Counted from the first letter of the stretch, positions 45,581 to 57,796 are shown. The stretch is DNA of 64,000 bases from Lycium barbarum (GCF_019175385.1 NC_083341.1:86826321-86890320); one strand, 5' to 3'. Numbers and translations are program-made. The notes: generated from the letters alone by a model not told the origin.

Positions 45581-47165
45581 GTGCACAGGGAGACAGACTT
45601 GATCCATAGCTGCTTATTCAGAGATTGAATAGCAGAGCTCCATTTCTTTCGGAGCCGTAGCTTTTGGGTACTTATTCTTTTGTGTATATAATTATGGGCA
45701 TAGCGGGGTCCTGTCCCGCTCATACGATATGTCATACTCTTAGAGGCTCGTAGTCATGTGTATGTGGGTAGAGATGTTCGGCCATGTCGGCCCATATTTT
45801 GTATATCTTTTGTTAGCCACGTCGGCCTTGTACTTATGATGTGGCATAGATGCCTATGATATGTTAAAGGATGATGGTCGTCTAATGAGATCAATATGAT
45901 TAACGATAAGAAAAGAACGAATTGACTTATGGTTCACCTAGATGTTATGTTATGTACGATAAGGGGGTGCCCGGGTGGGGTAGCACCGGGTGCTCGTCGC
46001 GGCCCCCTATCTCCATCAGAATCAACATTTTTACCTGAGTTTTCTTTTGAGGCACCTGGTGCTTCAGCACAAATGGGGCACCGGGTTTTTTTCTCAGAGT
46101 GGGAGACAGGTAAGACATCAGCAGCATTTTTTCCCAGTTAAGATTTCTAATTTGTTGTCCTGCAGAGTTGTCGTTGTTATCTCTTCCTATTTTAACCCCT
46201 CCACTTCTTTCGTCTAATTCTCTCGAAAAAAAGTCTGACAATAGTAGGTATACATCTGCATCACTTCCCATGAGGTCGAAAGGTTTTCTTTAGTCAAAGA
46301 AACCAAATAATGATGAAGATTTTCTCGAAACTCTTCATCTACTAGTTTCCGGAGGGATGAGTATGGGGGATTTTGGAATTGGTTCAGAGGTACTTTGGTT
46401 AGAGGAGATTGAGTGCTCTGATGATGATAGTTTGGAGACCATTTTTATTTGGTTTGAAAAGGGTTTGGTGATGCTTGTACTTGTGTTGAGAAAACAGAGA
46501 TATGAGTTGGTTCAGATAGCCTTGTGTAAGACAAAGGAGGTAATGAGAGATTCTGTCCGCTGAAGATTTTGGTAAGTAAGGAGACAGAAGGAAGAGAGGA
46601 ATATATTTAAGGTATCCGAGATGTCATTTTAGGACAGGTGTAACAGGAGGGATAGATTGGTTCAGAAGTGAAGCGTCGATTGTAAGGTTTAAGGTTTGAA
46701 TTTTGAATTAGGAGACGCTTGACCGACTTGGCACTTAAGTAGTTCAGAACATATAAAAGTACTGAAAGGACTACTAACCTGAGTCACAGAGAGACCGAGT
46801 CTCTGGACAATTTTGACGGTGTCGAGCAATAATTCTGAAAACTTGTTCACACGTTGTCCAGCACCTCTCATGTGTGTATACCCTTTCTCCTATCACGTCC
46901 ACCTTTTGACCCAGCATTTGCATTTTCTGCTTCATCGGTCTACTCATCTTCCTTTCTTACTTCTGGCTGGACTAACTGTGAATCCTGAACTGTAGCATCT
47001 GACATTGAGATGTGTCCTTTCCTTTAGATACCAAGGGCACACATCCTGCCGTGAAGATATTGAGAAGAGACCTCTTTAACTAACCCATGAGATTTTTGCT
47101 GTCCCTTTTTATCAACATAATTGACACATTCCTTTCTTCTCTTTCTCCTTAGCCTGCACACGATG

Positions 47166-49136
47166 TCAGTGATTGGATTTGGGAACTCAAACCATCTTGG
47201 GTCCCTTGTAGTTATAGAAGGGATGAATCAAGATCTTTTTAGCCCATGTGGGTAGCACTTCTTTTCTCCCTTCTCGAGATCCTTTCTTTTGAGGACCTGT
47301 TCCTTTCGTTCGTTGTTGAGAACCTTTCTTCTGAGGTCCAGTTCCTTCTATTCTGACTCCATTTTGGACAAAGTTATTTTTCCTTTGAAAAACCTCAATG
47401 CCGTTTTTACATCCCTCCTTGTAATTGTCCTGTTTTCCCACAGTGAGTGTACAACCAGTTTTTAGTTGTGGAGCCATACTTGATGTATGGATTATAGGGC
47501 ATTTTCTCTCTTTCAAAACTAAGCCCTTTTTCCCATCTTCTTTACTCCTGTACATGGTGGTAATCACATCAGAGGACCAGGTCCACCTGAGAGCTTCATC
47601 AAGATCAATCTTGACCCTATTCAAATCCTTTTCTAGTGACTCATTCTTCTCAGTCTCAGCAATGAGGCTTAGTTTTGCTATCTTTAACTTCTTTTCAAGC
47701 ACTAGAAAAGTTTCATTTGCTTCACCTTTTCCCTTGAAAGACATTTACACCCCTTCTATCACTTGGCTTTCCAATAAAATGTATTGTTGGTTTGTTTCAT
47801 GGATTTGTTTCTTCATTTCTCCAGAGGATATACGCAGGTCGTCTCTTTCTTGCTCTATCTCATCAATTACTTGATTCAGCTCACCCTTCTCAGCAACCAG
47901 AACGTGGTACGTCAATTAACACGCTTGATAGTGATATCAGTTTCTTTTAAAAATAAACTCAAGTTTTTATTTATGTCAAGAAAGTTTCTCTAATTACCTC
48001 ATCATCATCATCTGTGTCAGACTCATCCATGAGCACACTTATTGACTCATTTTCAGTTACTTCATCTTCAATGGCCATCATTGATATGTCCCCTTAGTCA
48101 TTTTCATCTTCAGATTCACTGGAGGAATATCCCAATGCAGCAAGCGCTTGCTTCACCAGCTCGTCAGCAACTTCTCTTCTTCTGAATCTCCTGTCGGGAA
48201 CCTGGTTCCTCCTGGAAGTCCTATCGTAATTGTCCTGCTTGTTTTAAGGACAATCCTTCATGAAGTGACCAGGTTTCCCACATTTGTGAAAGAAGTTGTC
48301 GTTTTCTCTGAAGTTTCTGCTAGAGCTTCCTGTCTTGGTAAATCCACCATTCTTCTTGATTATCTTATGAAACCTCCGAGTAAGATAGGCTATTTCAGAT
48401 TCATCGTCACTTGAATCCCCTCTTGCAGCTTTAAGAACAAGATTTCTCTCTTTCTTTACTTCATTCTTTTCTGCCTTCTTCAAGGTCATCTTCATCTCAT
48501 ATGTCTTAAGGTTTCTGATGAGCTCATCGACACTCAACGTGCTGAGATCTTTGACTTTGGAGATGGAATTAATCTTGCTATCCCAGGAATCAGGTAACAC
48601 ACCAAGCAACTTTCTTACCAGTTTGGGGGTTGAGATGATTTATCCCAGAGAATGAAGCTCATTTATAATAGAGGTAAATCTAGTATGCATATCATGAATA
48701 AATTCTCCCTCTTTCATTTTGAACATTTCATATACTGTCGTGAGCATGTCGATCTTGGAGTTCTTCACCTCTGTTGTTCCTTCATGTGCAGTTTGAAGAG
48801 CTTCCCAGTTCTCTTTAACAGTAAAGCGCGCTGTGACTCGATTGTATTCATCAGGTCTTATTCCACACACAAGGATCTTCTTGGCTTTTTAACTTTTCTC
48901 CGCTACCTTCCTGTCAGCATTATTGTATTCTTTCCTTGTTTTGGCAGTGGTTTTTACACCATCTTCACTTATGTGTACTGGAATATAGGGGACATCACAG
49001 ATGATATCCCATAGCTCTGAGTCTTCAGCCATGATGAAGTCGTGCATTCTAGTCTTCCACTACCCATAGTCTTTTCCGTTAAATCTGGGTGGCCTGGTGA
49101 AAGTTGACCGTCTTCCATATTGGGTGGAGCAGCCAT
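47166..49136 (-). pseudogene. SIRE-type Copia gag
   Basis: Capsid/nucleocapsid gene; start complement 49134-49136 (MAAPPNMEDGQ). The capsid domain follows in broken frames (DFIMAEDSELWDII; YNRVTARFTVKENWEALQTAHEG at 48640-48870; LLGVLPDSWDSKINSI at about 48550-48609). A zinc knuckle of C-x2-C-x4-H-x4-C type, CGKPGHFMKDC with its first residue changed (HKCG), lies at 48244-48280. Next comes a long coiled-coil section (47600-47900) and the tail KKILIHPFYNYKGPKMV, a stop at a likely tryptophan, VPKSNH and the end at 47166. SIRE-type gags have this length and tail before protease; here a stop and then ORF2 follow directly. Confidence 0.85.
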
Positions 49137-49174
49137 TTCACAGATTCTTTCTAGGTGTTAACCTTTTAGAAATT

Positions 49175-49190
49175 ACCTACTCTGCTACCA
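49175..49190 (-). other. Primer binding site of the Copia element
   Basis: Minus-strand TGGTAGCAGAGTAGGT two bases from the LTR end; differs by one base in its first eleven from the initiator methionine tRNA type. Confidence 0.75.
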
Positions 49191-49192
49191 AT

Positions 49193-49366
49193 TGATGTAG
49201 GCTATGCGTCCACCAAATAGTGTATGGAGGGACTTGGTTGAGTATCAGTTCCCTTATGCAATGCAGTAAGTAAAGAAGGCACTGTTTTTTACTGTGGAAA
49301 CTCCTTGCTCAAGGGATTAAAAACAACAACCTACCCCAGTAGGATTTCAACTCCACTACACGAGAA
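49193..49366 (-). mobile_element. 5' LTR remnant of the Copia element
   Basis: TGATGTAGGCTATG... matches 16672-16850 with few changes up to CACTACACGAG, then stops abruptly at the junction with an unrelated LTR. Confidence 0.85.
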
Positions 49367-52300
49367 GGCCCAAAGCAGAAGGCCCAAAAATACAATTCAG
49401 TTATGTTTAAAAATCATTTAGACTTAATCATGTCATTAAACCAGTTTAAACTTAAGAGAATATCCAATTTAATACCGACTTCATGCAAAGTTGTTAGATT
49501 ATGCCATTTTTAAAAAGCATTTAAGCGACTTCCTAATAATACTAAGCGTTTTTCCTAAGTTCTAACATTCATAGGGTTTCAACATTATGCAAGTGTTTTA
49601 CAATTACATTACACAAAAATGAAATGAAGTATCGAGAAGAGTTATGCTTGTGGGCCTACCTAAGCCCATCAGTTGACTATTTTCACCCATAGGTGGGCCT
49701 TCAATATATTAGTTTCCCTTTCCTTACGTCCGGACTAGATTCAAAGAAGAAAGTTAGGCCTTAGGCCCAACAGATATGTTTTTGGTAGAGATGTGGCCCA
49801 AATGACCCGCATAGTTCACATGCAAGCACAAGAAGGGAGGGGGGGGGGGGGGGGGGGGAGAGAATTTTAAGGTTAGAGAGTATCTAAGTCTTAATATTTA
49901 GACTAATAAGAATGTGAAAGGGAACAATCATAAAGAAAAGCTCAAGCATACATCAGATACATTTATACTTAGAGAAGTAGTCAAACATGAGGCAAAAGAG
50001 AAACAACTCCAAGTATACACTCAACCATGAAAAACAAAAGAATGGGCTGAGAATGTAAGGGGACAATGCCCAATGCCACAAACAAGTAAGAAAACAAGCC
50101 CAATTTAATACAATTATTACACACACTAACAGTTCCGAACCCACAAGTGTTGTATACCATGTTTACACTTCAATATACAAGTTCCTATATACCAAAGGTA
50201 TACAGAAATTGTACATACCTAGTATATCAAAGTATACCCTTGTATGTTCAAACAGAAATTCAAATACTTAACTCAGGTGAAGACATGTTTGATTCTACTT
50301 GGTGTTTTAGAGCCTCATTTAAAGGGTACCAGGACAGATTCCAAAATAAAGAAAAGAGAATACACAGTATACATGATATACATAGGGTTAAGAATTCAGA
50401 GGTAAGCCAATGCAATTTCAGGGCAATAAAACATCCTATGTCATTTTCAACTTAAGGCGAGGGACACACTTAAATGTCAATCTCATTTAATACCAACAAG
50501 TTATTTCATGTGTAGAAGGGATATTTTCAGACATCATACTATTATCAAGATAAGATTTCAATGTACATGTAGGGGGGGGGGGGGGGGGGAAGGGATAAAC
50601 AAATAGCATTCAAGTAGCCTTTAAGCAGATGAACACTTCAAAATATATATGGTTATGAAGGGATCATTACATATTAGTCAGGCAAACACTCAAAAAAAAA
50701 AGTCACAACAAATCTTAATAGCACCTAATTGATAGCAATGGGCTAGAAATGATGTTTCAATAATTACACAGTTTAGTACAGTGTTCATGTTTTGCCAACA
50801 GCCAGATAGAATGCCATCACAAGGTTTGCTAGTCATGAGGTGGTCACAAGGGTATATCGTCAGAGTTAAAAGAAATGTTCACAGGTTCAAAACAAGTTCA
50901 AACAAACAAATGGCAATGCATATAGAGCAGTCCTTCAACAAAACAGGGACATTTGATCAGATGCAGAGAAAGTATACGACATTCAAGCCCAAATGATCAG
51001 CTTATCAACACGTTTAAAACAGCCTAGACACATGCATTAAATTCTCATACTAAACAGTTCAAAACTCCCTCCTAAACATGCTTATTATGCCATTCTCTGG
51101 CTATTTAGTCAATGAATGAGCCTTAATTTCAGCTAACTACAATGTCACAGTCATTAAACCACTTTTAACTAAGAGACTTGTAATCAAATGTATCCCATGT
51201 TTGTAGATAATTCATCATACCAATCAGCCATAAAAGAATCAATTTGAAGTGATGGGTGTAAACTGGACAAGACTAAATAAGATTCTTCACATCATTTAGA
51301 TTCAAACTAGCATGCTTTCGCAGATTCACAAATCAATATGCAACTAAGATCCAACTACCAAAACTAGTATAAACTCTCAGGCACTCAATAATCATTTTAA
51401 AACAAGCAGGATCCATAGACTGGACCAATAATAGGCTAATCAGACTAAATTTATTTTATTCAAATCATAGATGACTGAAACTAATCAAAACTGAGCAAAA
51501 CAAGTGTCAATAGACTTCATGAGTTATTCTAGGCTAGAGCAGACCTATACCAATGAGAAAAAGAAATAAAACTAGAACCCAGGTCACCATTCTTTGAACA
51601 TACAAGCCTACACATCAACTAATGTGATCCAGAACTAAACATATTGCACCTAATGAACTTAGAACAACATGTGAACAGAAAGCAAAGCAATGTAAAGGTA
51701 TGATTAGGAAAACTATAGGCTGAATTACACATGACTAACCAAGATTGAACTGGTATGACACAGCTAAGCAATTTAGATTTAAACTAACTTAGGACTAATC
51801 AACATTGAACAGACAGAACATACTTAAAGAACTAGGCTAATTGGCATATGGATAATCAAACGTAAAACCTAAACAAACTACTTCAGGCTAACTAATCATG
51901 GGGAAATTAAACACATTAACAGATTACTCATATAACTAATCAAATGACACATAAGTAAGTAATGTAAGCCTAAGCATATAATTAAACCATAATTGCACAC
52001 AGAACTAACAATTAAAGAACTAATATAAGGCAGGATTAATCTAAGATTGAACAAGGATTATGCAACGAAAACACTACAAATAGGAACTAATCATACAACT
52101 AAACAAACAAATCACATAAATAGTACAAAACACTTAAACGACTACTAAAAATAACTAAGGAAGGAGAATTAACTCTTTGATGCGCAACCCTTGTCGAGAA
52201 CAAACTTGAAGACCCTTTTACTCCTCAAATCCCAACTTAGCCACATAGAAAAGAAAAGAAAAGAAACTTTTTAAAAACATTGACTAATCAAAAAATTAAA

Positions 52301-53851
52301 GGTCTCAAGCAAAAATTTTCTAGAAACCCTAAGTATTTCGATTTTATGAATGTGCAGGTGATATTCGGTATTCCCAAGATTGTCAAACAATGTGATTTGG
52401 GGGGTTATATTTATGGAACCCCAAAATTGAGAAAAACCCTAATCTCAATCGATGTGGGATATGTGAAATTTTCAGAATTTCTTCCCTCAATCAACATTCA
52501 ATGGCCAAGACTTGTGTAAACAAACACACGAAGGGTCAGATTTGACTCAGATTTCATCAATCCGTTGGGTTCCTCACGAACTAATAACAATCAAGGATTC
52601 AAATTTGAGTAACAATAAAAACCATTAAACAGACTTAGTCAAATAACCGTTGTAATGCAGAAAAAGTGAAGAAATGGGGGTGGTAATACCTTGTTTGGGT
52701 CGAAACTAGATGGAAATGGTTGAGAAATGGCAGAGCAATAAATGCTCTTGCCATTCTCGACCACACAACACCTAACACAACGTCGTGGGCCCTTTTTTAT
52801 GCCATTTGCGGCATCACTGACATAGGAGAGAGGGAGAAGAGGGGTGCGGCGCTAGGTTTCTACTATGGAAACCCTTGCCTTTCATTTTAGGGGTCGTTTA
52901 GTTATGCAGCTATTGCTGTTGTGTTCTGTTGGTGACGAATTGGGTCGGGTCTAGCCTTATTGGGCTGGACTCAGCTCAACACAAAATAAAAAAGGGGGAG
53001 ACAATATATGCATATACACACGATATACATGTGTACACATGTATATCTGTGTATATGTTTGTATATACACACGGGACAACTTAAAATTATTTAAGTAACT
53101 AGCCTTAATTTAAGAATCTAGTTAATCATACTCCTTAATCGTGATTAATTAGCGAATTCACCAAAATAAGGGCACGGCTAATCAAGTAACGAGTCCAATT
53201 TTGCAATTACGACCCTAATTGAACTTAAACCATGGATTTGGCCATTTCAATTAGAGCCACATTTGGTTAAATCGAACAATTAAAGACTAAATTGCGATAA
53301 TGACCTCAATTAACTCAAACCATGAAATTGGCTATTGTAGTTAAAGCCAGAATTAACCAACAATTGACTATTTCAATTGTAGCCACAATTAGCCACATAA
53401 TGAACAATTTATGGAATTAAACACTTGATTAATTATGATTGACTCCAATAAATTGTACAAATGCACATTAAATATGCAAAAATGGGATTGAGGGGTAAAA
53501 TGATTTATTCATTTAATCAATCAGATTTATTGAATTTTAATGGAGTAAAATGCTTGCTAAATGATTTTCTGATAATTTTAACAATTAAATAAATAATTGT
53601 TTTAAATTATCTTTTTGATTAAATTTGGCAAATTTTCCATATTAATTATAAAAATGTGTAAATTAATTTCTAAATGATTTATAATATTATTGAAGTTATT
53701 TTGCCAAATGAAATGGCAAAATGTTATCTAAATAATTTTATAAAATCATTTAGACTTGTAGAAAATATACATTTCACTCAGTGTAATTTCCAAGGACTCT
53801 GGGTAATTAAAATAAATTATGGGAGGTAAAAAATTAGGTGTCAATGAGCAC
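49367..53851 (-). mobile_element. Long LTR, Ogre/Tat-like, truncated
   Basis: A 4.5-kb stretch without coding. Its high-coordinate end reads, on the minus strand, TGACACCTAATTTTTTACC, like the start TGTTGACACCTAATTTTCACC of the Ogre-type LTR at 17876. It is very AT-rich near that end, with a hairpin ATTTTGCCA-N7-TGGCAAAAT at 53698-53722, two long G-runs (49839-49858, 50573-50589) and TATATGCATATACAC-type tracts near 53005. The low end has no LTR-like terminus and abuts the Copia LTR, so the LTR end is missing. The lineage is inferred from the terminus only. Confidence 0.6.
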
Positions 53852-55237
53852 AATGCATGTGCTTGCCTGGGTGTAAGGGTCGGAGTAGTTTCCATGTTCT
53901 TACCCAAATCTCCTTCAACTTGAGAATGGGGAGTGCCCACTCTACTTAGGGTCTCAACTTGCACCACCTTTGTCTCCAAACTTTCTATCCTTTCTGTCAA
54001 CCTTCTCACATTCGAGGACAATGTCGTCAATTGACTAAGGATCATGTTCAATGAATTCACCATGTATGGTGGGTACTCCACATCTTGAATACGTTCTCCT
54101 TGGTTGCTTTGATTAGACATTTTAACCTGCAAAACTAGAAAACGGTGTTAGTAGTAAAAGCCTCACTTCACTCGTATTGAACTCTCAATCCTTACCACAC
54201 TTCCGTGCTCTTTCAAAGTCATTGATGAATCACTTAACTAATCAAATTCACACGGTTGCTTCTCCTTTGTAGAAGAATGAATTCTTGTTCAGATGAATGA
54301 AGGACAACTCAAAGCAAATGGACAAGAGCCAATAAAGTTTCAACGAAATAAAAGAGAAAAGCTTGAAAGAAATTGGCACGAAATGAAATTCGGACTCAAG
54401 AACTAGTTAACAACAAGTAAGATAGATTACTAGTTGTTAATTAGTTAGAAGAATCAAAGAAAATATGTTAGGAAAGATTCAAATCATTTTGGACACTTAG
54501 AAAAAATTTGGGAAATTTCTTATGGACTCGAGACGGGCCCGCGTCGCCGGTGTATCGAGCGCAATACCACTCTCTGAAAGTGTGCACCTCGCGCTGAGTC
54601 TGAGTGGAATTTTACCCACTCGCATCAGACGCGTGTGAAGGAGCATGAGTGTTGCATGTGCGACACGCCTCTAACGCACAAGTACTTGTACTCGAGTTTC
54701 TCGAACTTTGTGCTAATTATTCTGACTTTTTGATGATGTGGGGCCCCTCCAAACTTAGTATTTTCCTTTTTTATGCTGGTATAATACCTTTTTCACTTGT
54801 ACTTGAAAAAACCTTAGATCAAACTTCTTTTTGGATCTTCTTCTTCACTATGAAGATATGAAGATGCCTATGAACTTGAAGAACACCCAATTTTCAAATC
54901 AACTCCAAATCACCTCATTTTTCCTCCAAATTACAGATCTAGACTCCTAATGAGTAGGAGAACAAAGCCCAATACTAAGCCATCAATCAACAAATCCACT
55001 TTGAGTTTTCAAGATTTTGAAGGTCCTTCAATGGTGAAAACTTCAAAACTCTTCCAAACAACTTCAAATTTCGTATTTAAGGGTTTTCCACATCAACAAA
55101 CTCATATGTAACATCAATATCAACAAAAAACAACTAATTTTTGGATTTTCAATTTTTTATTTATTTTTTTACTCTTTTTGTTTTTTTTTACTTTTGTAGA
55201 TCAAGGATGAAGAATTGATAGACAATCCCTCTACATT
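53852..55237 (-). pseudogene. 5' part of another LTR element (gag start and leader)
   Basis: Minus-strand frame starting at 54132 or at MSNQSNQGERIQDVEYPP a few codons later, with a coiled-coil VRRLTERIESLETKVVQVETL, cut at 53851 by the long LTR. The 1.1 kb upstream (54133-55237) is a non-coding leader up to the PBS. The encoded protein looks like the N-terminus of a gag protein but I cannot assign a lineage. Confidence 0.55.
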
Positions 55238-55249
55238 GCTCTGATACCA
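55238..55249 (-). other. Primer binding site (tRNA-iMet type)
   Basis: Minus-strand TGGTATCAGAGC three bases from the LTR starting at 55253. Confidence 0.85.
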
Positions 55250-55252
55250 AAA

Positions 55253-56045
55253 TGATAAGATCCTAATTGGAAACTCTAGAAATCAAAATAAACAAAATGC
55301 GAAAATTGAAATTAAGATAAGAATTGGGGATGACAAGATAAGAGGATAGAAGCAAGACCCTTAGAGTAATGACTCTATGGACAAACTTGGGTATATTAAA
55401 CTCAAATCCTTCCAATTGGAATCAACCCTAGAACCTATACAATTTGAATTCAAAGAATTAGCCAATTTGAAGATCCACAAATGAGCAATCCAATATGAAT
55501 TCAATGGAAAAGGATTCAATTAGCAACTAAGAAATCACACTTAGTCAACCAAACAAACTATATTAAGCTATCACTAAACAAACTCTCAATTAACAAGTTT
55601 TTCGTCAATATTCAAGGTTAGTTGAAATGAAAGACTAAGTAGTCTTTTTATACTAATTCCTATTACAACAAAGGCCTTAAAGCGGCACTTTGCGGAAATA
55701 ACCCACATGGGTCCTTTAATGCTTCACACGCCCATGCCTTGCAATTATAGCCTCGAATTGCACCCTTAGCTTTTAATTGTATTCTTAGCCATGAGTTGCA
55801 ACCTTTAGCCATGAATTGTACTTCTAGTGCTTCTAGCCACTTTGTGTAGTAGCCTCCATTCTTGTGGCCTCCTCTTCAATCCTTTCCCAAGCTATCTTCC
55901 ACACGTCTTAGGCTTCCCTATGTGCCTTGTGTGGGTCTCCAAATAGTTCCAAAGTCGCTTGTCACATCCACATTTCTTACAAGGCTCGGGATTCCTTGAC
56001 TTGGCCTTGGATGGAGTGCCTTGAATGAATTGTGCCCATTGATAT
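55253..56045 (-). mobile_element. LTR next to the PBS, far border unclear
   Basis: Starts TGATAAGATCC on the plus strand. In the minus direction a TATAAAAAG box lies at about 55646-55654. I put the far end near the C-run at 56050, but no clear CA terminus or target duplication was found. Confidence 0.45.
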
Positions 56046-56813
56046 TGTATCCCCCCCCCCTCCTCCCCCCCCCCTCCCGAACCCACCCACCGCGCACTTT
56101 CAAGCATAAGTTGCACTTTAATCACTCTATAATACTGTTGCTACCGTTTCTCTTCATCGTAAAATTACGGCAGGCAATTTGTGTCTCCTCATTTTTGGCA
56201 AACAAAATAATTCTAGTGAAATAGAAAGACAAGAAAAGATCATTTCTCAATAATATACCAACATAAACTAATAGAGAGAAAGAGGAGAAGTTGCAAGCTT
56301 ATGATTAGAGGTTGCAACACTTAATATGGTAAATTCATATATTATCTGTTTCCTTTTATGTCACTATTTTCTTACTAGTCCGTTGAGAAAAAATGTTATA
56401 TTTTTATATTTGAAAAAAAATTAACTTTAAATTTCAAATAAACTTTTAATGACACGGGTTTATATCCACATCCACAGAAATCTCATAATATGTTTATCAC
56501 TATAAATTTCAATTTAAAAAAAAAAATTATACTAAGTCAAATTCCGAGAGAGTAGGTGTTATGGGGGGAATGTGAAATGCATAGATCAAAGATGAGGTTA
56601 TTCCATATTGTTTCCTGACACTTCTTTTTATTTGCTTCACGTTTATACAGAGCAGATATAGTGCATTTATAATGTGTTTGCTTCAAATTTGTCGACAATG
56701 GGGTTATTTGAGCAATTTTACATTTTGGACTTGCTAGTGGAAACCTTAATTTGTGGTACCCACTCCACTCAACGCATACATACATTCTCTTAATGAATCC
56801 ACATTGTGGCACC
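56046..56813. other. Unassigned non-coding stretch with C-run
   Basis: A C-rich tract (56050-56081) followed by AT-rich DNA without coding, LTR ends or repeats that I recognise. It could be the rest of the LTR before it or old host sequence. Confidence 0.4.
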
Positions 56814-57782
56814 TGTTAGCCCCTCGACTTGGTTGATCGCATGGCATGGACGTGACAAGGGATTTACATGATGGACCTTGGCATGACCCTATGATGGTGT
56901 GGGCATCATGTTGACAAGACTGCCCCACATGGGCATATGTGTGGGCAAAGCATGGGCGTTGACACAGGGGGCAGGCACCTTGAGTGTCAAGGCATGCCAA
57001 GACCTTGACATGGGAGCGGACATGGCAAGGCAGTGTGCGGGCAAGGCAAGGCAGTGTGTGGCAAGGCAAGGACAAAGGCAAGGCAAGTCGAGGGCAAGGC
57101 CCGACTAAGACATGGCATGGCATGGCATGGCATGACCGGGACAAGGCAAGACTTGGAAGGGCAAGGCTACGCAGTGGGCTTGATCAAGGAAGTGTCATGG
57201 GCGAGCTGGGCATGGTGCAAAGACAAGCATACACACAAGGCATGCCGCGCAGGAAAAATAGCGGGAAAGGCAAGCATGGCACCAATCCTTGGCGCTAGTG
57301 TGGGTGTTGGCACCAAACCAGGGCAGAGACGCGCGCATGGCATGAGCGTGTGTGTGGCACATGCGAGCGGTTGGGCGGTTTCCCTTAATTTCAGCCGAAA
57401 TGGCCATGTTGGCCGAGGTAGTTACATTGTAATAGGCTTGTAGCCTTATCCTATGTAGTTGGGGTTGTCAACTGCCATTAGTGGGAAGTTACCTCATATG
57501 CCTGGCACATGACTGGGCTGCTGTGACTTATATAAAGGCACAGGCAGCCTTGTCAATAGGCAAATTTTGGCTGTGTTGGTCAAAACATTTTTGTAAGTGT
57601 TCTTTGTGCACGATTTAATACAAAGTTTGGAAGTGATTCCTGTAAATATGTGTGTTCGTATTTGTTCCATTTTCCTAAAATATTCTAAGTATCAAACGAG
57701 TGTCAAAGTAAATAGGGAAGGCTGAGTCATTGTGAGTGACTGCCGTGCGGTGTCAAAAATAAAAAAAATTGACCCCGTAACA
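56814..57782 (+). mobile_element. 5' LTR of the plus-strand chromovirus
   Basis: TGTTAGCCCC...GACCCCGTAACA, 969 bp, followed two bases later by the PBS. TATATAAAGG at about 57529-57538 is the likely TATA box. The GC-rich centre has GGCAAGG and CATGG repeats. Confidence 0.85.
57005..57165 (+). repeat. GGCAAGGCAAGG and GGCATGGCATGG short repeats
   Basis: Runs of GGCAAGGCAAGG(C/A) alternate with CAGTGTG, then five CATGG units in a row at about 57113-57133. Purine-rich on the plus strand; frames give only low-complexity peptides. Confidence 0.8.
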
Positions 57783-57784
57783 GC

Positions 57785-57796
57785 TGGTATCAGAGC
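57785..57796 (+). other. Primer binding site (tRNA-iMet type)
   Basis: TGGTATCAGAGC, two bases after the LTR end. Confidence 0.9.

Larger units (their letters stand above)
43531..46007 (+). mobile_element. Gypsy solo LTR, copy B, 3' end deleted
   Basis: TGTTACACCTCGGAAAA..., homologous to copy A, splits ORF2. The left flank is GATAT. The right end stops at GTCGCGGCCCCC, lacking the GTCGGGTCATGACA end of copy A, and the host resumes with TAT, the last three bases of the duplication. So a small deletion removed the LTR end and two duplication bases. It carries dyads (43795-44135), array remnant, hairpin module (45524-45580). Confidence 0.85.
42420..47005 (-). pseudogene. Copia element ORF2 (plant transposon-protein-like), interrupted
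   Basis: A second ORF downstream of gag. I place its start at 47005 (MSDATVQDSQLVQPEV). Past stops it reads through low-complexity acidic sequence to 46271-46008, is split by LTR copy B, and resumes at 43530. There SYFVLCGNRL continues the frame into a Lys/Arg-rich tract. The clearest part is 42507-43184: YEAEVIELFTNLHHLDDSTLV, ESVLAEILGVKVEGLRDV, then LPYGFLLTKVLGHFNV and a coiled-coil tail (IEELKAASAEIQQLKAEDAL), ending at TAA 42420-42422. The style fits the putative plant transposon protein domain seen in plant retroelements. Function unknown; it occupies the place of pol or env-like genes. Confidence 0.6.
16672..49366 (-). mobile_element. Copia element of SIRE type without pol, with nested insertions
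   Basis: A minus-strand element: 3' LTR 16672-17838, polypurine tract 17850-17864, ORF2 (42420-47005, interrupted), gag (47166-49136), PBS (49175-49190) and a 5' LTR remnant (49193-49366). The pieces are separated by an Ogre-type element (17876-39518) and two Gypsy LTRs (39667 and 43531). The LTR ends match each other over 174 bases (TGATGTAGGCTATG...). No protease, integrase or RT coding is found in any of the parts, so it looks like a non-autonomous derivative. Its length without insertions is about 6 kb. Confidence 0.75.

Noticed and set aside
39667..46007. LTR copies A and B as the two LTRs of one element flanking Copia sequence
   Set aside because: Both are in plus orientation but the DNA between them is minus-strand Copia ORF2 that continues beyond copy B; copy B has its own GATAT duplication remnant, so they are separate insertions.
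46357..46563. Plus-strand frame with an acidic and hydrophobic sequence
   Set aside because: Lies antisense to the low-complexity part of Copia ORF2; no domain or support.
55892..56125. Minus-strand frame with CKKCGCDKRLWNYLETHTRH resembling a zinc finger
   Set aside because: Falls in LTR-like DNA beside a C-run; spacing fits no finger class I know, and the start is within low complexity.
56746..57443. Open frames of 60-136 codons on both strands (methionine/histidine/proline-rich or glycine/lysine-rich)
   Set aside because: They overlap GGCAAGG and CATGG repeats in the 5' LTR of the chromovirus, and frames on both strands stay open because of composition.
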